NCBI GenBank assembly: GCA_023416585.1
Contig: JAEZHM010000154.1
Span: 124,001 to 188,000, forward strand
DNA: 64,000 nucleotides
Origin: Bacillota bacterium
GTDB lineage: Bacteria > Bacillota > Clostridia > Christensenellales > Aristaeellaceae
Direction: 5' to 3'
The notes under the pieces are model-generated. The model had not been told where the DNA came from. It ran no database searches and worked only from the letters and a program-made list of their open reading frames with translations. The position numbers and the translations under genes were made by a program. Positions 16,747 to 27,014 of the stretch are shown here, one piece after another. The first letter of the stretch is position 1. The number at the start of each line of letters is the position of its first letter.

Positions 16747-18296
16747 AACGATACCCTGCCGCGGTATTGCATTGGAGTGATACCAAAGCGCTTGATAAAC
16801 TGATTGCAGAAATAGGATGGGTTGGTATAACCCACCTTTTCTGATATTTGACGGATCTTCAGCGGCGTGCCCTGCAGCATGGCCGCAGCCTTTTCCATGC
16901 GGACTTCCGTTATTTCATCCAGTACCGTATGACCTGTAACCTGATTGAACACAAACCTTAAATAGTTGGGTGAATAATTCAGCGTTCCGGCCAGATGGTC
17001 AATGGTGAAAGGCTTGTGATAATTGGCCTCAATATATTGCCGTATATCCCGTACCATGTTTTCACGGCTGTCCCAGGCGCCGGGCGACAGTAAGGACATG
17101 ATGCGGAATAGATGCGTTTCCACGATGTGGTGAAGTAGGGGAATGCTCTCCACATCCAGAAGCCGCTGGAATAGCGCTACTTTTTTTTCGCTGCTTAATT
17201 CATGGCGCCGCGTGGAGATGCCCAACTGCGCATACATTGTGTCCAACACTTCAACGGCCTGAATATGGATATTTCCGCATTTGCGGCGGCCAAAAAATGT
17301 AGCAAGCCAGCTTTTTACATAACCCATATCATCGGCCAGCAATGCTTTGGCCAGTTCGCCGGCATCAGGAAGGGAATCATCCGGCTGCACGGGATTTTCG
17401 CTCAGATGTCTTAACTCGCCGGCGGATTTAAACTGGCCGCTGCCACTTGTCAGCACCAGATCATGGCGTAGCAAAAGCAGGGATGCATATCTGGCCTTCA
17501 GATCGCGAGCGGGGATGGGGGAGTCTTCATAGACCACGGTAATAAATTCCTGGGCTTCGTTTTTCCCATTTTTCCATGATGCTAAATCTTGGGACGGATT
17601 GCAGGAAGAGATAAGGAAATACACGTTTGCCTTTATTTCCAGGAACATGCAGGGGAAAAGGGCAGCAATACTTTGTGCCTCGTAGCGCACATCGTTTGTG
17701 GAAAAGCCCAGGATGTCCTGATTCTGATATAGATACTTGGACTCGTCGATGGTGATGACCGCGGGCCAATAAAGCGGGTCTGCCGCATTGTTTTCAAAAT
17801 ATCCGGCGCACAAGGCGTCGATGCTGCTTGAGGATGGATATTCCCTGGAGGCATCCTGTGTTAAAATTTCCCGCATACGCTCGGATAAAGCCGCCTTTTC
17901 CATTGTGTGGCGGTCACGCTGCTCATCGCACCTGATTTTAACAGCTTTCATCAGATTACTAAATTCCTGAAGATCTACGGGCTTTAACACATAATCATCC
18001 GCACCGACCTGTATGGCAGCCTTGACGTAATCAAATTGGCTGTATCCGCTTAAGAAAATCAACCGTATACCGGGATGCAGTTCACGAACCTTGGCGGAGA
18101 AAGCAATGCCGTCCATAAAAGGCATTTTCACATCGGTTACGATCACATCGGGATGTATATGTTCAAGCAGGGACAGGGCTTCCATCCCGTCGGAAGCCAC
18201 GGCGGACACGATAAAACCTATCTCCTGCCAGGGAACATGCTTTTCCAGCATTTCCAGCTCAAGATATTCATCATCCACCAACATCACACGGTACAA
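16743..18296 (-). CDS. yesN: YesN-family response regulator (REC + AraC HTH)
   Basis: 517 residues from the TTG at 18296, giving the family-typical MYRVMLVDDE start with AGGAGA seven bases upstream; upstream codons have no RBS. The receiver domain has DD and the phosphoacceptor Asp in VIVTDVKMPFMDG. A linker of about 280 residues is followed by a C-terminal AraC helix-turn-helix pair (IDHLAGTLNYSPNYLRFVFN and IRQISEKVGYTNPSYFCNQF). It is transcribed divergently from the sugar ABC operon and is its likely activator. Confidence 0.93.
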   Translation of the reverse strand: MYRVMLVDDEYLELEMLEKHVPWQEIGFIVSAVASDGMEALSLLEHIHPDVIVTDVKMPFMDGIAFSAKVRELHPGIRLIFLSGYSQFDYVKAAIQVGADDYVLKPVDLQEFSNLMKAVKIRCDEQRDRHTMEKAALSERMREILTQDASREYPSSSSIDALCAGYFENNAADPLYWPAVITIDESKYLYQNQDILGFSTNDVRYEAQSIAALFPCMFLEIKANVYFLISSCNPSQDLASWKNGKNEAQEFITVVYEDSPIPARDLKARYASLLLLRHDLVLTSGSGQFKSAGELRHLSENPVQPDDSLPDAGELAKALLADDMGYVKSWLATFFGRRKCGNIHIQAVEVLDTMYAQLGISTRRHELSSEKKVALFQRLLDVESIPLLHHIVETHLFRIMSLLSPGAWDSRENMVRDIRQYIEANYHKPFTIDHLAGTLNYSPNYLRFVFNQVTGHTVLDEITEVRMEKAAAMLQGTPLKIRQISEKVGYTNPSYFCNQFIKRFGITPMQYRGRVSL

Positions 18297-18435
18297 ACAC
18301 TCATCTCCTGTCACGGAGCCAGTATCCGTGAGCATTCGTTTACCTGCCTATCAGGAATCTATAAAGTATGGAAATAGAAACCATAAGGCAAGCTGTACGC
18401 TTGGCGCTTATGAATTCATCCGATCCTGTAGGCTG

Positions 18436-18465
18436 ATTATAGGCTTTATAAAGTTGCCTTGTCAA
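18436..18465 (-). promoter_or_regulatory. Promoter of yesN-yesM operon
   Basis: On the minus strand, TTGACA (18465-18460), 18-bp spacer, TATAAT (18441-18436). Both hexamers are consensus. Confidence 0.75.
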
Positions 18466-18488
18466 GAAAGCGGCTGGCGGAAAACATC

Positions 18489-18519
18489 ATCGTTAAAACG
18501 AGGTATGAATCGTTAAAAC
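18489..18519 (+). promoter_or_regulatory. Direct-repeat operator for YesN-type activator
   Basis: Two exact copies of ATCGTTAAAAC (18489-18499 and 18509-18519) are spaced 20 bp start-to-start. The second ends 6 bp before the -35 of the ABC operon promoter. Two same-side direct repeats abutting the -35 are the usual arrangement for AraC-type activators. Confidence 0.65.
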
Positions 18520-18525
18520 CCGTTA

Positions 18526-18554
18526 TTGAGGAAAATCGCCGTTGCTGTTATCCT
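18526..18554 (+). promoter_or_regulatory. Promoter of alpha-galactoside ABC operon
   Basis: TTGAGG (18526-18531), 17-bp spacer, TATCCT (18549-18554). These weak hexamers fit a promoter that needs the upstream activator. Confidence 0.55.
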
Positions 18555-18621
18555 AAAAACAGCAGAGGAAAGCCCAAAGTAACGGCGCCAAGCGCTGGAA
18601 AAAGAAGTTACAGGTGATGAT

Positions 18622-19548
18622 GTGAAGAAGCGGCAAGGTACGCGGGTTTGGGAGCACCGCTATATCTACTTGATGATACTGCCCAGCTTTATCTTTGTGC
18701 TGATGTTCAATTACGGGCCCATGGCAGGCTTGTACATGGCTTTTGTGGACTTTCAGCCAAAGATGGGGAATTTCTGGAGTACCCTGTTCAGCAGCAAATT
18801 CGTGGAATTTCAATGGTTCCGCTACTTCTTTTCGGGGCAGGATTTTGTGCGCGTGCTGCGCAACACCTTGGTTTCCAGTGCCCTTACGCTTCTGTTTGGC
18901 TTTTCGGTACCCATACTGATCGCTATATTTCTCAATGAGTGCAGGTGTAAGCCCTTCAAGCGTGTTGTACAAACATTTTCCTATCTGCCTTATTTTGTGT
19001 CGTGGGTCATCGCGTCCAACATCGTCGTCACGCTGCTGTCCTCTTCCGGAGCCTTCAATCAACTGCTGTTAAAGCTGGGTCTTGCCAAGGAAAGCATTTT
19101 ATTCCTGCAGGATGGCAGATATTTCTGGTGGATTATTGCGCTCTCCAATACATGGAAAGACATGGGATATAATTCCATCATGTATCTGTCGGCTATAGCT
19201 GCCATCAATCCGGAATTGTTTGAAGCGGCCCAGGCGGATGGGGCGGGCAGACTCAGGCAGATATGGCATGTACTGCTGCCCGGTATCCGGCCCACCATCG
19301 TAATTTTGTTGATCCTGACTGTTGGGAATCTCCTGAATACAGGCTTCGACCAGTATTTTCTGCTGGGAAACAGCCTGACACGGGACTTTTCGGATGTGAT
19401 TGATACGTATTCGTACCGCTATGGCTTGCAAAACGGGATGTACTCATATGCCACCGCGGTAGGGATGTTCAAATCGATGGTTGCCTTTATCCTGGTTATA
19501 ACCGTCAACACGGTGTCCAAAAAACTGGAAGGCAGTCATTTGTTCTGA
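18622..19548 (+). CDS. Sugar ABC transporter permease (LplB family)
   Basis: 308 residues starting at GTG (GGTGATG upstream). It has six predicted membrane segments and the permease loop EAAQADGAGRLRQIWHVLLPGIRP, which docks the ATPase. The ending SKKLEGSHLF is typical of LplB/YtcP partners. It forms the transporter with the next permease and the lipoprotein at 21.8 kb. No ATPase gene is present, so a shared MsmX-type ATPase elsewhere is expected. Confidence 0.93.
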   Translation: MKKRQGTRVWEHRYIYLMILPSFIFVLMFNYGPMAGLYMAFVDFQPKMGNFWSTLFSSKFVEFQWFRYFFSGQDFVRVLRNTLVSSALTLLFGFSVPILIAIFLNECRCKPFKRVVQTFSYLPYFVSWVIASNIVVTLLSSSGAFNQLLLKLGLAKESILFLQDGRYFWWIIALSNTWKDMGYNSIMYLSAIAAINPELFEAAQADGAGRLRQIWHVLLPGIRPTIVILLILTVGNLLNTGFDQYFLLGNSLTRDFSDVIDTYSYRYGLQNGMYSYATAVGMFKSMVAFILVITVNTVSKKLEGSHLF

Positions 19549-19565
19549 AATAAGGGAGAGAGTAC

Positions 19566-20459
19566 ATGAACTTGCGCAGACGGCTACCGGTTATTTTGGG
19601 GGGCTTGCTCGTTTACGGGTCGCTGACATGCCTGTTTATCGTTACCTTCTATCCGTTCTGGAACATTCTGGTGCTGTCGCTCAACGACGCGGGGGATTCC
19701 ATGCGCGGCGGATTGATGCTATGGCCAAGAGCGTTTACACTGGACAGTTACCAGGCGGTGTTCCGTAACGAGGAAATTTTTTCAGCCGGCAGGCTGACGA
19801 TGATCAGGACGCTGATTGGTGTTCCCCTGGCAGTAGCTAATACTTCCCTGCTGGCGTATGGCCTGAGCAGGCATACCTTGCCTGGGCGCAAGGCGATCAC
19901 ATTCTTTTTCGTTTTCACTATGTACTTCAGCGGCGGCTTGATCCCCAGCTATATGGTCATTAAGTCCCTGGGGCTGATCGATAAATTTTGGGTCTTCATC
20001 CTGCCTAACATGGTGAATATTTTCTGGATGCTGCTTGTGCGCACCTATATGGAGGATTTACCCAAAGAGATGGAGGAATCCGCCAAATTGGACGGCGCCA
20101 ATGATATTTTGATTCTCGTCAGGATCATCCTGCCCCTGTGCATACCGGTTCTGGCGACCATCACGTTATTTTCCGCGGTGTCCCATTGGAACGCGTGGTA
20201 CGACTCTTATGTGTACACCTACAAGCCTGAACTGACCACGCTGTCCTCGGTGCTGGTGCGCATTCTCAACCAGTATCAAACGGGGGATATGCTATCCTCG
20301 GCCGCACAGCTTGCCAGTCAATCCAAACGGGTGCCCGTATCCTCCGAAAGTATCCGTATGACGGTAACCATGGTATCTACGCTGCCTATTTTTCTTGTGT
20401 ATCCCCTTTTGCAAAAGTACTTTTTGAAAGGTCTGCTGATAGGCGCGATCAAAAGCTGA
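19566..20459 (+). CDS. Sugar ABC transporter permease (LplC/YtcP family)
   Basis: 297 residues with six membrane segments. The cytoplasmic docking loop reads EESAKLDGANDILILVRIILPLCIP, and the C-terminus YPLLQKYFLKGLLIGAIKS is characteristic of this carbohydrate permease subfamily. It is 17 bp after the first permease with its own RBS (AGGGAGAG). Confidence 0.93.
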   Translation: MNLRRRLPVILGGLLVYGSLTCLFIVTFYPFWNILVLSLNDAGDSMRGGLMLWPRAFTLDSYQAVFRNEEIFSAGRLTMIRTLIGVPLAVANTSLLAYGLSRHTLPGRKAITFFFVFTMYFSGGLIPSYMVIKSLGLIDKFWVFILPNMVNIFWMLLVRTYMEDLPKEMEESAKLDGANDILILVRIILPLCIPVLATITLFSAVSHWNAWYDSYVYTYKPELTTLSSVLVRILNQYQTGDMLSSAAQLASQSKRVPVSSESIRMTVTMVSTLPIFLVYPLLQKYFLKGLLIGAIKS

Positions 20460-20503
20460 AATCTTTCAGGTTATTTCAAAACTTATAGACAGGAGAAAAA
20501 ATT

Positions 20504-21814
20504 ATGCCGGTCATTACCTTAATCGGAGCGGGAAGCAACATATTTGCCAAGAATGTGCTGGGGGATTGCATGCTGACCCCGGCGCTTGCGGACTCTGTGA
20601 TCAGGCTTTGCGACATCGACCCGGAGAAGCTGGAGCTTTCCAAGGCACTTTTGGAGAAGCTGAACCAGAACATCGGCGGGAAGGCAAAGATCGAAGCCAC
20701 CACCAGGCGGGAAGAAGCGCTCAAAGGCGCAGATTATGTATTCAACACTATTGCGGTTGGCTCGTATGACCCATACATCAAAGCGGACTTTGAGATCCCT
20801 CAAAAATACGGCCTGGAACAAACTGTGGCAGACACTTTGGGGATTGGCGGCCTGTTCCGCGGCCTCAGGGCCATTCCGGTGATGCTGGATATCGCCAGGG
20901 ATATGGAAAAGTTATGCCCCGATGCATGGCTGCTCAACTACACCAATCCCATGGCCATTGTGACCGGCGCTGTGCAGCAGGCAACCGGTATCCAGTGTGT
21001 GGGCCTTTGCCACAGTGTGCAGGTCTGCGCCAAGGAACTGCTGGAGCCACTGGGCTTATCGACAGAGGGCGTGACCTGGCGCATCGGCGGCATCAACCAT
21101 CAGGCATGGCTGCTTGAGCTTAAGCGCAACGGTGAGGACATTTACCCACAGGTTCGGCAAAAGGCACAGGCGCGTAAGGACGATCATACCGACAAGGTCC
21201 GCTATGAGTTCATGAAGGTTTTTGGCTATTATGTCACCGAATCCAGTTCCCATGGATCTGAGTATGTACCTTATTACCACAAAAGGCAGTATCCCAATTT
21301 GAAAGAGGAATACCACCTGCCAACCAACGGCTACAAGAACTGGGCCAACGGGAAAGCGGAATATTGGCAGGAGATCAAGGCGCTGATCAAAAGTGATTCC
21401 CTGACCCACCAAAGGAGCCGGGAATACGCCTCCCACATACTGGAGGCGATGGAAACCAACACGCCGTATGTGATAGCGGGCAATGTGTTAAATACCGGCC
21501 GGTATATTCCCAATCTTCCGGACAAAGCCTGCGTGGAAGTCCCGTGCCTTGTGGACGCGAACGGTATACAGCCGATCTATTTCGGAGATCTGCCTGAACA
21601 ATGCGCCGCCATCAACCGCACCAATATCAATATGCAGCTACTGACCATTGAGGCGGCCCTAACCGGCAAGCGGGAGCATGTATATCACGCTGCGCTGCTG
21701 GATCCCCATGCATCCGCGGAGCTTTCCATCGGGGATATCATCAAAATGTGTGACGAGTTGTTGGAGCTGAACAGGGATTTTCTGCCCCAAAGCTTGTCTG
21801 CGCATAAAATTTAA
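20504..21814 (+). CDS. melA: GH4 alpha-galactosidase (MelA-like)
   Basis: 436 residues. GH4 enzymes use NAD+ and a divalent metal in an oxidation/elimination mechanism. The Rossmann start is ITLIGAGSNIFAKNV. Metal and substrate motifs include NYTNPMAI, GLCHSVQ, GGINHQAW and SSSHGSEYVPYY. The CHSV signature (rather than CHG/CDMP/CNVP types) points to non-phosphorylated alpha-galactosides. It lies between permease and binding-protein genes, so it would hydrolyse imported melibiose- or raffinose-type sugars. Confidence 0.88.
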   Translation: MPVITLIGAGSNIFAKNVLGDCMLTPALADSVIRLCDIDPEKLELSKALLEKLNQNIGGKAKIEATTRREEALKGADYVFNTIAVGSYDPYIKADFEIPQKYGLEQTVADTLGIGGLFRGLRAIPVMLDIARDMEKLCPDAWLLNYTNPMAIVTGAVQQATGIQCVGLCHSVQVCAKELLEPLGLSTEGVTWRIGGINHQAWLLELKRNGEDIYPQVRQKAQARKDDHTDKVRYEFMKVFGYYVTESSSHGSEYVPYYHKRQYPNLKEEYHLPTNGYKNWANGKAEYWQEIKALIKSDSLTHQRSREYASHILEAMETNTPYVIAGNVLNTGRYIPNLPDKACVEVPCLVDANGIQPIYFGDLPEQCAAINRTNINMQLLTIEAALTGKREHVYHAALLDPHASAELSIGDIIKMCDELLELNRDFLPQSLSAHKI

Positions 21815-21834
21815 CTAAGCAAGGGGGAAGACAG

Positions 21835-23400
21835 ATGTCAATGAAACGACTTGCGACCTGGATGCTGGCCCTTACCATGGTGGCTACCCTGCTGCCCGCA
21901 TGCTCGATGGCGGAAAGCGCTGCGGCGAAGGAGCCGCTCAAACTGACTTTCTTTGACAAGAACACCGGGGATGCGTTTGATAACCCGGTAGCCCAAGCAA
22001 TCACCGAAAAAACGGGCGTCACCATCGAAGTGCTTCAGCCCACTGGCAACCCGGAAGAAAAGCTCAGTTTGATGCTGGTAAGCGGAGATTTGCCTGACAT
22101 CGTGCTGATGGATCGGCGCTCCAGCATCGTCAACAAGTACATCTCAGGCGGCGCCTTGATCCCGCTGAACGATCTGATCGATCAGCTTGGCCCGGATGTG
22201 AAGGCAATGTACGGCGATGTGCTGGCGAAAAGCCGCTATGTAGACGGGAAAAATTACTACCTGAACAACTGGTACGGCGTTGATCCGGATCCCGACAGGG
22301 GCATCAATATGCGCATGGACCTGCTTAAAGAGTTTGGGTACGGAGATAAGGCGGAAAAGGGCGATTACTTCACCCAGGATGAATTTGTGGATATCCTGCG
22401 AAAATACAAGGAAAAGTATGGCGCCGATGCGATCCCCTTCACTATCAACGGTGAATACATGGAAACCGTGATGAGCACCTTCAGGGGCATGTACGGTATG
22501 AAACCCTATTATGAAAAAGACAACCAGCTTTTGCTGGAGGTGCGTAATCCCGACTATCTGAAAATGGTCAAGTTTATCAACAGTCTGTACCTGGAAGGGC
22601 TGCTGGATAAGGAATGGGCTGTGAACAAGTCCGATTTATTCACCCAAAAGCTTTCCGGCGGCAATGTGCTGGCAGGCAATGGCGGCCTGCCCGAGGATGT
22701 GAACAGCCTGTTCCGCGAAGAGAATGGGGAAGATACCGATAAGCAATTCTACATGTTCAAAGTGGTTGCGGATGGAACCGATCCCAGCAAGACCACCTTC
22801 AGCCCCCGTTCTTCTCTGGGCTGGGACGCTATCGGCATCACTGTGAAAAACCAGCATCCGGAAGAAACTATGAAGTTCATCAATTTCCTCGCCAGCGAAG
22901 AAGGACAATATCTGCTGATGTGGGGCGTGGAAGGCCAGCATTGGGACATGGTGGACGGCAAACATGCTCCCCGTCCGGAAATCATCCCCGGATTCCACAA
23001 GGATTGGGGCGAGTATTCCAAGCAGACCGGCATTCGCAAGTGGAGCTGGTTCATTAAAAACGGCTATGGTTCCGACGGCACCCCCTTTGACGTGGTGACT
23101 AAGTATGAAGTAAGCAAAGCGGCACAGCACGCCAGAACCTCCATGGCCGGTTCCGTGTACGATACCGCGCTGTATGACAACGTTGGCCCCTTGGGCGGTA
23201 CTCAGGAGGCTTTGGTGGAACAAAAGCTGAAGGATATTGTCGATCAAGGATTCTCCAAGATGGTCTATTCCGCTTCCAGCGAGGCTGTGGAAGAGGAATA
23301 CAACAAGATGATCGCTGAACTGGATGCCAACAACGCCGCCTCCATTGAAGCCATTTATACTGAAAATTACCAGGCACGGCTTACGCTCTGGGGTAACTGA
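21835..23400 (+). CDS. Extracellular sugar-binding lipoprotein of ABC transporter
   Basis: 521 residues, start ATG with AAGGGGGAAG. The signal peptide ends in a lipobox-like LPAC (Cys23). The mature part is a large cluster-F-type solute-binding fold (LKLTFFDKNTG..., SGDLPDIVLMDR, GWDAIGITVKN). It supplies ligand to the two upstream permeases. Its late position in the operon is usual for LplA-type systems. Confidence 0.92.
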   Translation: MSMKRLATWMLALTMVATLLPACSMAESAAAKEPLKLTFFDKNTGDAFDNPVAQAITEKTGVTIEVLQPTGNPEEKLSLMLVSGDLPDIVLMDRRSSIVNKYISGGALIPLNDLIDQLGPDVKAMYGDVLAKSRYVDGKNYYLNNWYGVDPDPDRGINMRMDLLKEFGYGDKAEKGDYFTQDEFVDILRKYKEKYGADAIPFTINGEYMETVMSTFRGMYGMKPYYEKDNQLLLEVRNPDYLKMVKFINSLYLEGLLDKEWAVNKSDLFTQKLSGGNVLAGNGGLPEDVNSLFREENGEDTDKQFYMFKVVADGTDPSKTTFSPRSSLGWDAIGITVKNQHPEETMKFINFLASEEGQYLLMWGVEGQHWDMVDGKHAPRPEIIPGFHKDWGEYSKQTGIRKWSWFIKNGYGSDGTPFDVVTKYEVSKAAQHARTSMAGSVYDTALYDNVGPLGGTQEALVEQKLKDIVDQGFSKMVYSASSEAVEEEYNKMIAELDANNAASIEAIYTENYQARLTLWGN

Positions 23401-23440
23401 TCCATTGAAGGCTGCACATTGAGGCGGCAAACTTAATGAC

Positions 23441-23484
23441 AGATCCGGATGCACCTTCATAAAAGGCCAGTCCGGATCTTCTTT
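23441..23484 (+). terminator. Terminator after ABC operon
   Basis: Nine-base arms AGATCCGGA (23441-23449) and TCCGGATCT (23471-23479) with a 21-base loop, followed by TCTTTTG. Termination is probably partial because GH36 follows in the same direction. Confidence 0.6.
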
Positions 23485-23536
23485 TGTTGAATGAACTGAA
23501 GTATAATGGTTTTTATAAGACAAGGGGGAAGAAAGC

Positions 23537-25542
23537 GTGATACACTTTGATGAAGCAAAAAAGCTTTTCCATATCAGCTCCGAAAATATGTCATACCTGT
23601 TTTTCATAACGGAGGAGGGAAGCGTACGCAATCTCTACTGGGGTGGGCCCATTGGCATGGAAGACGCGTTCCGGCTGGGCGGGCCAACATTCCACAGCTC
23701 CTTTGACCACGACATTCAGGCTGAAAGGGAGGAATATCCGCTTTGGAACGGGCACAGCTTTTCCCTTCCGTGCCTGAAAGTGCAGGGGGAAGCGGGACGG
23801 GCGGTTTTCCCTGCATTTGAAGGCTATGAATTGGAAGAAAAGGATGGAATAAGCCGGCTGGATATCCTGCTTGCAGACCGGAAAATGGGCATTTCGGTCC
23901 GCCTTCGCTACCGGCTTTTTGAGGACTGCGGCATACTTGGCCGCAGCGCCGTTATCAGCGCCCAAAAGTCTGTCCGTCTGGATACTGCCATGAGCGCCAG
24001 CGTAAGCCTGCCCTTTGGCCAGGAGAGCCGCGCCCGCTGGCTTACCGGCAAATGGGCCGGGGAATTCAAGATCACCGAAGAAGACATAAAAACAGGCGTG
24101 CTAACTCTGCAAAGCAGGCAAGGGATTACAGGCCATCATTTCAACCCCGCCATCGCTCTTGGCGAGCCTTCGGCTTCCGAGACCGTGGGCAGGGTGTGGT
24201 TCGCTGCGCTTGGATATAGCGGAAATTGGGCAATCCATGTTGAAAAAAGTATTTTCGGGAACACACATCTTGTGGCGGGCATTAACGATTTTGATTTTGA
24301 AATAAACCTTACGCCGGGGGATGTGTTTGAAACACCGCCGCTATATTTGGGCCTGGCTGTCTTGGGATACGGTGATATGAGCAGAAGGATGCACCGCTTT
24401 GTAAGGAAACATATCCTGCCTTCCGATTGTCTGAAGCCGGTGCTGTACAACAGTTGGGAGGCCACCACCTTTCATGTGCAGGCAGAGCAGCAAATGCGCC
24501 TGGCGGATAAGGCCGCCCGCATTGGCTGCGAATTGTTTGTGGTGGACGACGGATGGTTTGGAATGCGAAACAGCGATGCTACAGGACTTGGAGACTGGTG
24601 GGTTAACCGACAGAAATTTCCCCAAGGGCTGGATCCATTGATCAATCATGTTAAAAGCAAGGGCATGAAGTTTGGCATATGGGTGGAGCCTGAATCGGTC
24701 AATCCGGATAGCGATCTCTACCGCAGCCATCCCGACTGGATCTACTGGTATCCGGATGCAAAGCCCCTTACGCTGCGCAACCAGTATCTGCTGAACCTGA
24801 GCCTTGCACCGGTTCGGGAATATCTTTGGAATATGCTGTATGATCTGCTTTTCAATCATGACATCTCTTTTTTAAAATGGGATATGAACCGGGCCGTAAC
24901 CGACATGCATAGCTTAGCCGACGGGAAAGGGAAGGAATTGTGGTATGGCCATGTGAAGGCCATCTACGGTCTCTTGGAGGAACTGCGTAGAGCCTTCCCG
25001 AGCCTTACGGTGGAGGCCTGTTCCGGCGGCGGCGGGCGGATGGATTTGGGCATACTGCGCTATACGGAACAGGCCTGGCCCAGCGACAACACCGATCCTT
25101 ATACCCGTCTGTTTATTCAGGAGGGATTTTCTCAATTCTATCCTCCCGCGGCCATGATGTGCTGGGTGACGGATTCACCGGGGGAAAAGAATGGAGCAAG
25201 CGCCCTTTGGCCTACCGTTTCCATAGCGCCATGTGCGGCAGTCTTGGCATCGGGGCGGATATATCCAAGTTCAGCGAAGAAGAACTGGAGGAAAGCGCAA
25301 GCTTCATCAAACAGTATAAAGCGTGGCGGCATATTATACAAAACGGTGAACTATACCGCTTGATCTCACCGGGCGAGGGGCCGGCAAGCGCAGTGCAGTA
25401 CGTGTCATCCGACCGGACCGAGACGCTTGTTTTCCTCTTTGTCAACCATCCTTCAACAGATGCGGTGAGCCGTATTAGCGGATACGGGGGAAACCTATGC
25501 CGGGTCTACTCTTTTGAACGCCGGGCTGTGCTGCCCCCTTGA
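23537..25542 (+). pseudogene. GH36 alpha-galactosidase, split by a frameshift
   Basis: Retaining alpha-galactosidase for raffinose/melibiose-type sugars. The first frame encodes the N-terminal beta-domain and barrel, with nucleophile Asp in KWDMNR near residue 449 and acid/base in SDNTD near 516. Around 25181-25200 (GGGGGAAAAG homopolymers) the coding sense moves to another frame. That frame continues with SKRPLAYRFHSAMCGSLGIG and the C-terminal domain through 25542. Frame 1 runs on as nonsense to 25363. One missing base would restore a normal full-length protein. It is either a recent mutation, a sequencing error in the homopolymer or, less likely, programmed slippage. Both catalytic residues precede the break. 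The start ATA/GTG-ATA is at 23537 (GTG, RBS AAGGGGGAAG). Confidence 0.85.
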
Positions 25543-25735
25543 AGGTGATTTCGCAAGCCGTGTGGTCCATCTGAAGCGGCATGAGGGCTAAGGCAGATTG
25601 CTATTACGGAAAGGGTTTTATCCACTCCGAGTTATGCATTGCGGTGGCTGTCATCACAATTCAATTTCAAAGAATACATGAAATGTATTGTGGAACGTTC
25701 ATGATTGCCTGCGAGTAAGCGGATTTATTCGTATA

Positions 25736-25777
25736 CAAAAACCGCCATCCCAAATGCAAATGGAATGACGGTTTTTT
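25736..25777. terminator. Convergent terminator after GH36 / flavin reductase
   Basis: AAAAACCGCCATCCC pairs imperfectly with GGAATGACGGTTTTTT. A- and T-runs on the two sides allow it to act in both directions. Confidence 0.7.
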
Positions 25778-25789
25778 CAAATGCTTATC

Positions 25790-26359
25790 CTATGGATGAT
25801 CCTTCCAGTCCCCCCAGGCGCCCATGCGCTCCCCGGTGATAGAAAAATAGGTTTCATGTGTTGTATAGACGGGATCAACATACAGCATGCGCTTAAGAAC
25901 ATCCTGCTCCTCATTGGCAAGCGTTTCATCCGCCAGAACGTTGCGTACCCCGCAGATGATGACGAGGCTTCCGTCAAGTGGAACGGTCTTTTTAACTTCC
26001 AATTCGAAGCTGATGGGGCTGTCTTTGAGTATGGGAACATCCAATACGGCGCCTTTCGTTACAGCAAAGGGATAGTTGGCCTTGCGGGGGTCATTACCCG
26101 GTGTGCTGCCCGAAAAATCAGCAAGTGGCAGCATAGGTCTTGTGACCAGGTTGGCGGAGAATACGCCCGTTGCTTGAATGCGGTGAAGGGTCGTCTTTTC
26201 GCCGCCGATGCAAGCCATGACACACAGGCCATTATCCCAGCAATAGCTGAACCAGCAGAACAAGCCGAAGTTGGGTGTGCCATCCTCCTTATATGTACCA
26301 TACAGAAACATTGTCTGCGGGCAAAAGTGGTTGGAAATGGGTACGGAGATCTTGCTCAT
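25790..26359 (-). CDS. Flavin reductase-like FMN-binding protein
   Basis: 189 residues with the FMN-binding split-barrel pattern: N-terminal PISNHFCPQTMFLYGTY, a flavin-site stretch SANLVTRPMLPLADF and a late ESYFSI-like strand. The family reduces FMN/FAD or acts as a small flavoprotein oxidoreductase. The Cys-rich first 60 residues are unusual for the family. It is monocistronic. Confidence 0.8.
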   Translation of the reverse strand: MSKISVPISNHFCPQTMFLYGTYKEDGTPNFGLFCWFSYCWDNGLCVMACIGGEKTTLHRIQATGVFSANLVTRPMLPLADFSGSTPGNDPRKANYPFAVTKGAVLDVPILKDSPISFELEVKKTVPLDGSLVIICGVRNVLADETLANEEQDVLKRMLYVDPVYTTHETYFSITGERMGAWGDWKDHP

Positions 26360-26534
26360 TCTTTTTTCTCCTTGGACTTATTTTCACAATGTCATGGTAC
26401 TCCAGAGAAAAACTTGTGTCAATGCAATAGGCATTTCATCATGTGTGCATTTATAGGAAGGCTTGATTTTTGCCGGTCAAACCTGTAAAGTGATGGGAAA
26501 GATTTGCTGGCAATTCCGTTTGGGAGGGTTGTCC

Positions 26535-27014
26535 ATGTTTGTAATGCGCCGGATCTTTGAGGAGGACAGAATACAGGTCAACCGTTTCCTTACGGAACAG
26601 TGGTATGCCACAGAATTGATACTGCGCGGGGAACGGGTGGATCTTATGGATGCGCCCGGCTTTATAGCTTTTGAGGAAGGCGAAATAATCGGCCTTGTCA
26701 CCATCCGCATATCTGAAGGTGAGTGCGAGATCTTGTCGCTGGACAGCCTTCGGGAAAATCAGGGCGTTGGCACGGCGCTTATGAAAAAGGCGGTGGACGC
26801 GGCCCGAACCGCCGGATGCCATAAGGTAAGGTTGATCACCACCAATGACAACATACGCGCTTTGCGATTCTATCAAAAAAGGGGATTCGACATGGTCCGC
26901 ATCTATCATAATGCCATGGATGCATCCAGAAAGCTCAAGCCTGCCATTCCCCTGATCGGGATGGATGGGATCCCGCTGAAGCATGAAATTGAGTTTGAAA
27001 TGGATCTTTCATAA
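26535..27014 (+). CDS. GNAT N-acetyltransferase
   Basis: 159 residues from the ATG at 26535 (GGGAGGG six bases upstream); a GTG further upstream has no RBS. The acetyl-CoA loop RENQGVGTALMKKAV, the beta-bulge region LITTNDNIRALRFYQKRGF and the N-terminal strands define the GNAT fold. The acceptor substrate is unknown. Confidence 0.88.
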   Translation: MFVMRRIFEEDRIQVNRFLTEQWYATELILRGERVDLMDAPGFIAFEEGEIIGLVTIRISEGECEILSLDSLRENQGVGTALMKKAVDAARTAGCHKVRLITTNDNIRALRFYQKRGFDMVRIYHNAMDASRKLKPAIPLIGMDGIPLKHEIEFEMDLS

